A DNA stretch of 64,000 nucleotides from Lantana camara (lineage: Eukaryota; Streptophyta; Magnoliopsida; Lamiales; Verbenaceae). The position numbers and the translations under genes were made by a program. Positions 43,052 through 54,006 of the stretch are shown here, piece after piece (position 1 is the stretch's first letter; every line of letters begins with the position of its first letter). The DNA lies in contig CM074860.1 in the NCBI GenBank assembly GCA_037501455.1, positions 49,424,501-49,488,500 of the forward strand. The letters run 5' to 3'. The notes beneath the pieces were generated by a model. The model saw only the letters and a program-made list of their open reading frames with translations. It ran no database searches and was not told the DNA's origin.

Positions 43052-44990
43052 TGTTGGAAAACACGAATCAGAAAGCAGCGGAATTTAAAAAATTTTCCCA
43101 ACAAAAGGACCTTGAACTCGCAATCGTGTAACCAAATTCGTAAAGATAGAAAACTTACTTTTCTTTTGTTCTTTCTTGAAGCGTTTCAAGCCACCCAAGA
43201 ACGCTCTTCTCGCGGCTTGATCCCCTCTCCTTGGTAAAGCTCGAATCTTCAAACTTCTAACTTGAAGTCTCTAGAGAAAGTCCACCAACTTGATCACAAT
43301 CTAACTAGTAAGGATGCTAGTTCTCTAGTTAGTGTTTAGGCTTAACCTAGGGTTTAATTTAATCTTGGAGAAAGGAAGGTGTTCAACACATGAACCAAGA
43401 ATTGTCTATTAGCTCCATAAGGAGCTCGAGCTCCCCTATTTATAGGGAGGGGAGTGCCGAAATTCCTAGTCCTTTATGGGCTAGGATTTTGGTCCCTCTC
43501 TCCTATTACTTGATCATCAAGTATTTTCCAACTTTGACTTTGAATTCTAATTCAAGTCAACTTCTAAGAGAGCTAAAAATATCCAAACTATTTTTGGATA
43601 ATTTTATACTTATAAAATAAATAACTTATTTTTATCTAATTAATTAATTCGTAATTAATTAACTAGATTATTTTCTCTAAAATTAGACTTTCTTTTTAAT
43701 TCAAAATTAAACCAAAGTCTATTAAATAATTAACTAATTAATTATTTAATATATATATAATATATATATATACACACGTGTGTGACACGTGTCACAGTGA
43801 CACGTGTCACTCACGTGAGCCACACGTGTGACTTCACACGTGTGGAACCCTCTTGGCCCGATTAACTCGTTTAATCATTTTAAAACCTCAACTCATGTAA
43901 CCAAGTTGTTGTGTGTGACCCTCTAGGTTCTCAATTCAATTAGCAGTGACCCTAATTAATTAATTCACTAATTAATTAATCAGTCCACAGATTAAATGAC
44001 CATAGTCTAGCAACAGGTGTTTAACCCCTAGCTGAATTGGAATGTTCGGATTCGACAGAACATTTAAGTCATTGATTCATGTGAGATACAATCCTCCTAC
44101 TTACTATCTCTCAACCAAGATCTAGGGCAAGGGAATAATCAGAACCCTAATAATCCGATCTTAAAGCTAAGTGCATTTCATATCCATTTGATCTCAATCC
44201 AAGAAACCCTTTTCTTGATGTCTTTATCTACTGCCTTGGCCAAGGACTCCATATGGCATATGAATGACTTACACAATAAGAGATCACCTTGCAAATGCAA
44301 GTGTAGGTCCTATCTTGATTCTCATTCACTTTCATGAGTCACTTGTGCAGCCCCAGCATAAGCCTTGAATCAGTTGTCTAAGGCGACACCCTTTAAAGCT
44401 TATACCTAAGACTACAGAGTTAACTCATAAAGTGACAAGGAACCTCAAGTCTAAGGATCAATTAATCACATCAATGACTCGTGAGATATTTCCTAATCTG
44501 GAAGTTTCCATTTCCTGAAATACAAACTTCCTTTCCCATTTAGGAGTGTTCTCACACGGGGCACCTCAGTGAACTTACTTATTAAAGTAAGCACCCTCAT
44601 GTATCACGCACGTATCAACTATACACTTTGCACCTCCATGAAACAAGGTGGTCCTTCTTAAGGGCGTGATCCCACAAGCAAGCCTTAGAGGAGTCAGGTT
44701 GACACTCCCACTGTCTGTAGGACTCATTGGCTTGGAGTATTTTACTAATCATGACTTATGTGATATAGGGCTCGTTTCATGAACCATTTCACCTAAATGG
44801 TAGAGTCCTAAAGTCATCAGGATTAGGGGAGTTCTCATACATGCACAGCTAAAGTAAACGCATACCAAACAAGAGCATATAAAGAAGTGTTGCCTCAATT
44901 CGTTATTTCATTCAAAGATTGTCTGTGATTACAATAAGGAAAAGCACAAAGCGGATATACAATCGGCTTTCTAGGGCACTATTCCTAACA
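43052..44990 (-). repeat. Copia 5' LTR (1939 bp)
   Basis: Full-length LTR of the copia element. Six CACGTG cores lie at 43773-43844 (centres 43777.5, 43788.5, 43803.5, 43814.5, 43825.5 and 43839.5), and CTATTTATAG (about 43436-43445) is a TATA-like box in both orientations. It ends TTCCTAACA before the TSD ACAGC. Confidence 0.93.
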
Positions 44991-44998
44991 ACAGCGGG

Positions 44999-45388
44999 AG
45001 TCGGGTCGTGTCGTCCACCTGAGTCTAGCACTTCATATATTTTATGATAGTGAAATTTCCCGGGTTATCATGTTGTAGTTATTATTAGCATATGGAGACT
45101 TATGCATGTGTAGTATGTGGGAGATGATAATTTATTGATATATTAATTATAACCTGATGAACTTATAAATACTTGATATATGATGATGAAATGATAGAGT
45201 TATGCTTCCGCATTTTGAATTTTCATGTATTGGATTTAATTCATTTAAGGTCTAGTCCGGCCTAGCTAGTTGTTTTTTTTTATTGTCACCCGTTCGCTGC
45301 AGGTTGATTCAAGTACGGATTATCCAGTTCGTGGGTGGATCGACCTGTATTGCGGGGGTGTGGCATCTGCACATGTAGGGGTGCTACA
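44999..45388 (+). mobile_element. Solo LTR S1, right part
   Basis: Continues from 20547. It contains GGCCTAGC and TTGTCACCCGTTCGCTGCAGG, as in the ends of S2 and E2, and ends GGGGTGCTACA with TATGA following at 45389-45393. Confidence 0.85.
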
Positions 45389-45393
45389 TATGA

Positions 45394-45764
45394 GACCCTA
45401 AATGACCACATATGACGCTCGGCAATGAAATGACTATGACATGAATGCATAAAAGATCATATTATATCATGAAAATGTTCATGTGCACTATTAAGGAATT
45501 TAAAGCACATAATCAAACCATTCGTTCATTCACTTCATTCAAATCCCTAATTCATAATTCATGTCAATTAATCTAAAAATTCATATAATATCCATAACAC
45601 GTAATATTCGTATATACAATTAGAAATATAATAAAAAAAACGTTCAATCAATAATCGGTAAATTAAACATGTGAAATAGTTATCAATTAATTTCTAAAAT
45701 TGAATTAAATCAAATAATATTTAAAATATATACTAAATATATATATATATACATATAATCACAC

Positions 45765-45802
<38 letters not shown>

Positions 45803-47622
45803 ATGCACGCACATACACACAGCGATGCATGCAATCACTCTTAACACCTCTACTTTCATGCACACCCACAATCACATAATATATAAATATATATACACAC
45901 AACCTGCACCATTAAAGATCAACAGCAGCAGCAGTATATAAATGATAAACACACACACACCACCACAGCACACAAGGAAGAAAGAAGCAGCAACAAGAAA
46001 GAAAAGGAAAAGAAAGAAGAAGAGAACGAAGCAGCTGTAGGAACAGAGGGACAGAAACTCAGCAATGTAATGAATTCAGAAGGTCACACGCCCGTGTCAC
46101 CAATATAGAACAAACCGGGACACCCCCGTGTCTCGGTACAGAGATATCAAACATTGTTACACACCCGTTTCACGATGAAAAGGAAAAGATTGACACGTCC
46201 GTGTCAAATGCATGCAGCAGTTACAGAAGCAACGCAGCAATGAACAAAAACAGGGGAGGAAATGGGGTAATCAAACTAGGCCAAATTCTTACAACCTTAG
46301 CAACCAAAACAAGCTGATACATAAGGGATAAAAAGGCTACAAAAGCACAACAACAGGCCTGTAGTTAACTCCAACACACGCAACAAAAACTGAGAAGGAA
46401 AAAGGCAGCAATTCGTGCGTGAAAAACAGGGCACAAAACTGGAAGAAGAACAGAGCATCCCAACGTGATCACTCGACCCATACAAGCATACACAGCCATA
46501 AATGAAGTAAAAGGATCATAGATATATCATCAAAACAAGTTAGAGATCAAGAGAAGTCAAGAAATCATCAAACACTTCAAAAACCTTACTGTTCATTCAC
46601 ATGTTTAAAAATCCATGAAATCTGATTCAAGTTTAGAGATGAATAGATCAAAATGACCAGAGAAGAATATACGACATAATCCTAACTCACCTTGATGATT
46701 GAATGAAAGTTGATTGAGATTTGAGCTCAAAACCTCAAGGATTTCCACAGTTACGGGAGAATCTGAGATGCAGAAGCTTTGGCTGAACTTTCTGGTTTGT
46801 GTGAGGTTTGGTTCGAGATGGGGCAGTTAAGGGCTGATAGAGGGTTGAACTAGGGTTAAAAGGCCACCAACCATAGTTAATTTGATTAAGTTTTGAACAA
46901 GTTATGGCCAATATAGTGAAAGATGGTCATTTTGATACCGTTTCGTTTTTCGGTTGGATTTCGGAGGTTAAAATGATTTTGGAAAAATATATGGCTTAGT
47001 TTATTAAAGTCGAATCTTCGATAAAAGTTCAACCAAGTTGACGGAACTCGAATCCGAGTTCCCGAGCTCAAGATATTAAATACGGAACCAAGGGTACGCT
47101 AAGTGCTCGTTAGCCCCCGATTTGGTTCCACGATTCAAATTAAATTCGTTAACATGTCAGATGAGTTCGAAAACATAAAGCGATCATATAGGCATGTTCA
47201 TAACACATATATCTATGACATACTACAAATTCACGACATTTCGATATCATTTCATATAAGAACGAGACACATATTCATAAAATTCTACACATGATAAGTT
47301 ATAACTAACATATGAAATTCTAAAACAAAATACATTCAAAGTCAACGGATTATCATAATAATTAATTAGTAAATATGATTAAAGCATGATTAATTAGCAT
47401 AACACTTAGTTAACATTAATCATTAAATTAACAATAATTTAAAATAAATACTTAAAATGACGAAATATTTTAAAATAATATTAAATCAAAATAAAATATA
47501 ATAAAATAAAATAATAATAATTTATAGTAAAATTAAATATAAAACACGTAAAAACAATTAATTCGCGCAAATTGGTAAACACATACGTCGTAGCTTTACG
47601 TCCGAAAAGTCGGGGCGTTACA
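45394..47622 (-). repeat. TE-1 5' LTR, outer part
   Basis: Continues TE-1's LTR from 18117 and ends CGGGGCGTTACA, for a total of about 3470 bp. It contains an AT-dinucleotide microsatellite (45735-45798), the dyad array at 46082-46206, and a strong donor in sense orientation, ATCAAG-GTGAGT (GT at 46690-46689). No gene. Confidence 0.85.
46082..46206 (-). promoter_or_regulatory. Four-dyad array in TE-1 LTR
   Basis: Dyads with GACAC-type arms are centred at 46091.5, 46125.5, 46164.5 and 46198.5 (gaps 34, 39, 34); the third is partly decayed. 46086-46144 aligns without gaps to 3601-3659 of the Athila LTR at 52 of 59 positions, in opposite orientation relative to the host element. Confidence 0.66.
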
Positions 47623-47719
47623 GTTCCATTGACTCCAAATCGTCGATTCGAGTACAATACCGAAGACGGAACTCGAATCCGAGTTCCTGGGCTCAAGTTA
47701 AGAGAAAATGACTCAAGGG
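47623..47719 (-). repeat. Fragment of element X LTR
   Basis: 97 bp between TE-1 and E2 that continue at 56712-57074 once E2 is removed. The segment GACGGAACTCGAATCCGAGTTCC resembles 47040-47062 in TE-1's LTR, so the two LTR families are related. Confidence 0.65.
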
Positions 47720-47724
47720 GGCCA

Positions 47725-50392
47725 TGTAGCACCCCTATATGTAGAGATACCACACCCCCGTACTATAAGCCGATCCACATACGAAATGGACAATCCGTAC
47801 ATGAACTAACCTATAGCGAACGGTGACAAATAAAAGAAAAGACGAGCTAGGCGGGACTATACCCCAAAGCAATGCAAAGTTAGGACATAAAAGTTAAAAG
47901 CGGAAGCATTAATTCATAAATACATATGGGTACCGTATTTGCATCAACGATATAAATACTAATAGATACCAACAGATATCAATACATTATCATCTCTTAT
48001 ATATTATACAAGCAAAAGTCCCCAAATATAACAAGAACTATAACATACTAACTCAGGACATGACAAAAGCAAGATCATGAAAATGTGTGAAGTACTAGAC
48101 CCGGCTGGACGACAAGACACGACCCAGACTCCCGCCTAGCACACGACCGCAACAACCTGAAAGGTGGGGTGTCAGTCCATGGAAGACTGAGTGAGGGGCA
48201 ATACATATATATTAGCGCAGTTAACATGCAAGTTATACTCTCGGGTAAAGGTTTATGAGAGATACATATAAGTTCAGGAATAAAGTACCCTTTTGCCCGA
48301 GAATACAACTGTCAATATTAAATACTTGTTCATTTTCATGCAATCAATCAATACATGGCCCCGGCGAGTGAGGGCGGTCTCCAACCGAACTCCAAATGAA
48401 CATGTACATGCTTGCTTGATTATTAATAAATAGGTGATCATGCAAGTCCATTATCGTGCAATCGTGCAATGGTGTAATCATATAACAGGTTCATGGAATG
48501 GAAATCATGCAATAACCCGAGGCGCATCCGTGGTACCGGACTCGTCCCCAGTTTCCTTCTTCCTCCGGTTTGATGATGGGATTGCAAGGCCCCAACATCC
48601 AATCTCATTGAGCAGAGGGTACATGAATCCCTAAGCCCGGAGCTCCTTCCTCCACTAACCTCCTAGTGGATTCAGGGCTGACCCCAAATATGGTGAGGAT
48701 AGTGTTCGAGTTACCCGTCAGCCCATGCTTTCCCGGTTGGCTCAAACTACTACCCTTGGGCCCAACGCGACAAGCTTTACTCGCCAAAACCCGGTCAATC
48801 AATCAATCATGATACGTGACTTGCTTGCAATTGTGTATGAGTTTAGAAACAATAGAAATAAGTATATATATATACCTTTTGGCTTGAAATCCACATAAAG
48901 GTTATACGGGTTCTATATACTAACAATTAAACCTCACCTTTACCGACAAAAGACAAGTAGGGCACGGCCTACGGAGCTTGCTCCTCGTCCGTACGAAGCT
49001 GGTCTGTGCAAAATAGGCATGTACACGTGAGACTTGACACAAAATGGACCAGATATGACGAACGGCGAAAATGCAACGAGACGACGTGCAAATCACAATG
49101 TGGTATGAAAACATCTTGTTTCAGTACATATGAGATCATATAAAAGCAATTCGGGGTCGAAGAAGTCGTTGGATCGAGGGGCTAAAAATGTAATTTTATG
49201 CAGAATATTTTGTTCTGCAATCCAGGTGGGAACGGTCGTTCCCATGAATCCCCAAAACGCGCCAACGATTTCAATTTTAGAAATGCTCCTTAGCTGGGAA
49301 CGGGCCTTGCGGCGTAAGGCCAAAATGGGAACGACCGTTCCCATGCTCGGTCGCCTTGTTTTTGTTTAAAAGAGGGGAACGCCCGTTCCCACAATGCCTT
49401 GAGGTTGGGAACGGCCGTTCCCTGTTTCTGCAACTTACAGAAACAGAGCAAAACAGGGGAGGCTCTCGGCAAAGAGCAACAAAGCTATAACACTCCAATT
49501 TTGATCCCGAAAATGCCATTATTTCTGACACTTCTCATGCATATATGTTCATAAGATGATAATCTAACCTTTGAACACATAAAACATGGAAAACCATCAA
49601 GAATTCAAAGTTTGAAGCACATTATCCAACTTTATCATTCATACCAAATATTCAATAATTCAAGCTAGAAATCATGCAATAACTCAAGAGATGATCCCCT
49701 AATCATGCTTCCAACTACAAATAATCCATCTATCACATAATCCTCAAACCCTGGCTCCTTCAAATATAATCAGGCTCATCAACTCATGCAACCACCAACC
49801 TTGGAATGGAAAAGAGATGAAGAAATGAATGAAGATGATGATCAACTCCAATTCTTGCAATATTCTAGGAAATTCTTGAAGAAAAGTATGAAATTCTCTT
49901 CCCTTTTCCTTCTTGTATGAACTGAGAGAGAGAGGATGAGGATGTTGGTGAATTTTGATGATAGAATGATCAAGGAAGCATATGGAAGCAATATACCGTG
50001 ATTCATTCCTTAGAAATGTGTGAAATGATCAAATTGCTAATTAATCCTCCAAGAACTCAGGGCATGCAATTGAGGATATATGATTTGAAATATGATCAAT
50101 TAGGTCCTTGGAAGATCATGCAATTAAGGATGAAAACCTTTGGAAAATGATTAATTGAGTCCTTGAAAATGTTATGCGATTTGGTCCCTAAATTTAAAAG
50201 AATGAGCATATATGCCAAGTTTGACAATTAAATCATATTCGATAATTATTTCACGAAATAAATATTTTCGAGTCATGAAATAAATTCTCAATTTGACATA
50301 AATTTATAAAATTGCATGAAAGTATTATAAAATACAATTTTTGAAATTATTTTAAACGTAAGATATTACTGAATAAAAATCGGGGCGTTACA
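47725..50392 (-). repeat. E2 3' LTR (2668 bp)
   Basis: TGTAGCACCCC...CGGGGCGTTACA. It contains GCTAGGCGGG (47846-47855), CCCGCCTAGC (48131-48140), stem CAGTC...GACTG (48173-48189) and a dyad array. Array centres are 49235.5, 49303.5, 49334.5, 49382.5 and 49414.5, one dyad fewer than in the other LTR. Confidence 0.92.
49228..49422 (-). promoter_or_regulatory. Dyad array in E2 3' LTR
   Basis: Five GGGAAC-arm dyads with gaps 68, 31, 48 and 32. The second is decayed on its right arm. In sense orientation the array is followed by TTCTGCATAAAA, a TATA-like element shared with S2. Confidence 0.62.
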
Positions 50393-50430
50393 ACTCTCTC
50401 CCCCCTTAAAAGGACCTAGTCCCCAGGTCC
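50393..50430 (-). other. E2 polypurine tract and upstream stem-loop
   Basis: Sense: stem GGACCTG/TAGGTCC (one G-U) with loop GGGAC at 50430-50412, then TTTTAAGGGGGGAGAGAGT against the LTR. Confidence 0.78.
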
Positions 50431-50955
50431 AATGTCAAGTTTCAATTGATGCACAAGCTATAAGAGAACCCCGTCTCTTGAACAAGGGATGAAAGAACCC
50501 CGTCTTTCAACAAGAAATGAGAAAACCCCGTTTCTCAACAAGAAGTGAGAGAGCCCCGTCTCTCAACAAGAAAGGAGAGAGAGCCCCGTCTCTCAACATG
50601 CACGAAAATAATTCAAGGAACAAATTAAAGAAATAATGGCATGAAAGTTACATAAACAAATAGAATCATATTAATTCCAGAAATATCATAGAGACAAATA
50701 AAATCATTTTAATCACATATTTATTACTCATAATTAACTAACTTGCAACAAATAAGAAATTAAATACAATAACAGTAAGGTTCGTGATGCAGGTGATATG
50801 CATGATTAAATGTACCGTTCACCGTTGGTGGTGTCATGCATATAATTAATACCTTCTTCTACCCTAACCGGATTCTCATTTTCATTTTGCACTTTCCTCA
50901 CAAGAACATCTTCCCGGGCTCGAACAAGCAGTCTTCTACTCCCGGTAGTTTTTCC

Positions 50956-51594
50956 TCATAACTTTGAACAATTGTCTATTTGGTGCTCATCACTCCCACA
51001 GTAGAGGCACAATCCCAACCGTCTCCTATAGCCATCATAAGTGTGGTTATCGCGTCCACAATAATCACAAAGGAGTTTCCCGGATGATGTTATTAAAGCT
51101 GGGATACGTGGGGTTCCCGAGCTCGATCCAAATGATTGCTTCGTTTTCTTGCGAGATCTTTCTTGAGATGCCGGAGTAGGATAAGAGATAGGCCGCTTTC
51201 CTTTGTTGAGAGTTTGTCCTGATTTTGAACTTAAGGTCTGCCCGGATTGAGGATTAGACCTTCTTGCCTCCAACGAGGTGGGGCCTCGAACATTTTCTTG
51301 GGAGCCACATGGAGTTAGTTCCCACACTCTTTTGATTTTCTTGAGTTGTGACCCGGTGGGATCCTTATTTCCTTCAAAGGATCTTGAAGATGGTTGGTTC
51401 TGAAATTCCCTAAATGCTATCGAAACTTGGCCCGACGGTGAAGATAAGACTCGTGACGCTGAGGAAACATACTCTTTGATTTTCTGATCAATTAAATCAA
51501 CCAAGGAATCGAAGAACTCTTGAGGCTGAACCGAAGGGGGTAAACACGGGGAAACCCTAGGCACTCGTTCATGATAAGGGCGATCTTGAGACAT
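50956..51594 (-). CDS. E2 gag-like ORF with one intact zinc knuckle
   Basis: 212 codons. The N-terminus MSQDRPYHERVPRV is followed by a short segment (QEFFDSLVDLIDQKIKEYV) and a long Ser/Lys/Pro-rich linker. The C-terminus has paired knuckles: CDYCGRDNHTYDGY, with the last Cys replaced by Tyr, and CLYCGSDEHQIDNC, intact. The central gag core seen in AB and Y is missing, so it is an internally shortened gag. It is the only ORF of E2 and may bind element RNA; that role is inferred. Confidence 0.72.
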   Translation of the reverse strand: MSQDRPYHERVPRVSPCLPPSVQPQEFFDSLVDLIDQKIKEYVSSASRVLSSPSGQVSIAFREFQNQPSSRSFEGNKDPTGSQLKKIKRVWELTPCGSQENVRGPTSLEARRSNPQSGQTLSSKSGQTLNKGKRPISYPTPASQERSRKKTKQSFGSSSGTPRIPALITSSGKLLCDYCGRDNHTYDGYRRRLGLCLYCGSDEHQIDNCSKL

Positions 51595-53982
51595 CCTGTA
51601 ATCAAAACACTAGATATGCATGTTGAATTAATATGCCAATGCAAGTAACACACTCGGAAATAATAAATTCATCATATTGGAGCAATTAAGCTCAAACAAA
51701 AAAGCACACATAAATATAGAAATTTAAATTTAACATTTTAAGTAGTGTATGATGCACGTGCTTATGGATGCATTGAACCTGTCACCGAAGTAATGGAAAA
51801 TTTTATCTCGACATGTAACTCCTTGTTCGTTGAATTATAAGCTTGTATTGAGCTGGTAATCATTTCTTGTTTTCCCACGGTCTTCTATTCTTCAGATTTA
51901 TCTAACATCCACTTAAACATTCCCACGGCTCAGTATTATGAATTTTGAAACCCGAAGTCGTCTGTGCTCACGGAATTAACATCTAGCTTACTCTTTAATA
52001 GTTACTCACCGATTGTTGCCAGAATCCTCTTCATGGTTGCCACATTGATCCCAACTTCCTTGTTTACTCTTTAGGAGCTCCAATAGTTAACTGACTCCCT
52101 TTTCATTGTTTATACTTGATCGCTCGATATCCACCTAGCAGCTCCTTGCCTTTCTTTATCGTTTCCATTTGTTGCTTCGTGTCTTTTAACATGCCCTTAC
52201 AACACAACAATTCAGTTTCGATCTAGAAATACCCAACTAGACAAAATCTTTAACATGATTGTCTTTCAATTCTATATCCACTGAAGTGCTGAGCTTCCTT
52301 TATCCTTTTCTTAATTGAAGTCCCGAACCATGCTATTTTCCCATTTCTTCTCTCACTTTATTTCCATGAAAGTTAAGCTTTGTTGCTTATTACCATAAAT
52401 ACCTCCTTGGTAAAATTTTCTTGCATAAGCTGATGTAACCGTATGATTCCCCAAACAAAACTATCGAATTCCAATTCGGCTCCATTTATGGAATTAACTT
52501 CCGAACTCCTCTTGAACAATAATCTCCCGTTATTATCCTGATTCTCCAAATTGCCACCGTGATTGAAATCCTTTAAATCTAATCTTTAGGAATTAAAGAA
52601 ATCGTAGGACTTGTCTTGTTACTTGTCTATGCCTTGAACATATAATTCCCTTTTCCATTGTTCCTCGTCATTCTTTACCGTTTTCATTTGTTACTCCAAA
52701 TTTCCCGATTCGCGCTCTCACATGGCAATCCAAATTAAATCTGGAAAATAAACTCATTCCCCCTGATTATAAAACTTTTCACATCCTAGCTTCCCATAAC
52801 AGACTATTTGATTCTTCTAACTCAATCAGAATTATTGAAATTGTTTCTTTTCTTGACTTAAATCTTGTTTCCAACTAACTGAATTCCTTTCTTGGCTATT
52901 CTTTCGATCCTTGAATAATTAATTCCCTCAATTTTTTCCACCTCGTCCTCGAATGGACTAAACTTCCTTGTCAGACTAATGTACCTCATTTAGTAACCGA
53001 AATTCACTTAGTTGATTCTCTCACTCCGGATTTCATTCTGTGGAATCATAACCCGGTGAACTTGTCTTTGGACCTTTTCCATACTTGATCCTTGGTCTAA
53101 AATTCCTGGGTAGCACTCCCTGTGAATTGATGATCCGAGTTGGTAATTCTCAAATTTAAATGCTTCTACTTGTTACTCCATATCTTCCAATTTAACCACA
53201 TCATAGTCAACCATCTTTAAAGCCCTTTTCCCAAGAGTACCCTTCTACTTATTATTAGACTCCCGGTTTAGGCATCTTCGAAATTTTCTTCTCTTTTTTT
53301 TTTTTCGAATTAATCTCCAACGATAATCCAGGTATTCTCTCAATACGACAATTTATCTTGAATCTGAAGATAAACCCGTCTTACCCCAATGTAGAATCCC
53401 GAACATGTTGGTTTTCCATAACTGGTTGTTCGATCTTTCTGACTGTCGTGTTAGAAATTTGAATCCAATTGATTTGAACCCAAATGTAATTCCCAACTTG
53501 TACCTTAATCGGGGTTACTTAATTGCCTTTCCTTCCATGCCCTGATTTTGGCCTCAACTTACATATCCTTCCCAAATCCTATAGTAGCCCAAAATTACCG
53601 AGCAATTGGCCGTGGTTTGATATCATTTCCACCACCTGTAACTCACAACCTTCTATGAAATAAATGCATGCGGGTAAGGCGTGCTCACGTCACATAATGA
53701 TCACATAATTAATACTCACGACAAAATTTTAATATAAATGCAACAGGTAATTTATTAATGTTTAAAATAAAACACATTAAGCACATAATTTCAAATAATT
53801 CAAGATCAATTAATTAACAATAATATCAGAAATCAATGCAAGTACAGGTTGTCAAGTAATCGAATTAATCCAGAGAATTCAAATAGATTCAAATAATATG
53901 CAAGACTCTCAAATCACCAATTAATTCCTATGCCGTTCGACCTAGACTTGACACGACACGACATTAGAACCTCGGTTGTGCA
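51595..53982 (-). other. E2 non-coding internal region, purine-rich in sense
   Basis: About 2.4 kb without any ORF over 60 codons. The plus strand is pyrimidine-rich (for example 52000-53640), so the element RNA would be A/G-rich. The stretch 53660-53982 resembles the leader of element X at 59590-59794. No gene seen. Confidence 0.6.
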
Positions 53983-53986
53983 ACCG

Positions 53987-53999
53987 GGCTCTGATACCA
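53987..53999 (-). other. E2 primer-binding site, tRNA-iMet type
   Basis: Minus-strand TGGTATCAGAGCC, seven bases from the LTR start at 54007. Confidence 0.87.
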
Positions 54000-54006
54000 C
54001 CTTAGA

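Larger units (their letters stand above)
36157..44990 (-). mobile_element. Ty1/copia retrotransposon, full length with a deleted 3' LTR
   Basis: Minus-strand 8.8-kb element with TSD ACAGC (36152-36156 and 44991-44995). LTR ends are TGTTGG...CTAACA. Order in sense: 5' LTR 44990-43052, iMet-type primer site, a 2.2-kb leader, gag-PR-IN-RT frame, RNase H, purine tract, 3' LTR 36867-36157. Integrase before RT defines copia. It landed across the right TSD of AB. One nonsense codon is the only coding lesion I can see, so it is probably the youngest full element here. Confidence 0.94.
1..47622 (-). mobile_element. TE-1: Ty3/gypsy chromovirus-like retrotransposon, heavily interrupted, left end outside window
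   Basis: A minus-strand element read from its 5' LTR (47622 down to 45394, then 18117 to 16877), through a tRNA-iMet-type primer site, gag (16671 down to 16220, resuming at 3340), protease, reverse transcriptase, RNase H and integrase (to position 1). The order gag-PR-RT-RH-IN is that of Ty3/gypsy. The Tekay/Del-like chromovirus assignment is from recalled motif resemblance. Its gag is interrupted by the Athila-like element (TSD ACCTC) and its LTR by solo LTR S1 (TSD TATGA). Its 3' LTR and left TSD lie outside the window. The right flank GTTCC (47623-47627) should recur at that left end. Confidence 0.88.

Noticed and set aside
45735..45798. AT-dinucleotide run as a regulatory element
   Set aside because: Plain microsatellite within TE-1's LTR; nothing else supports a role.
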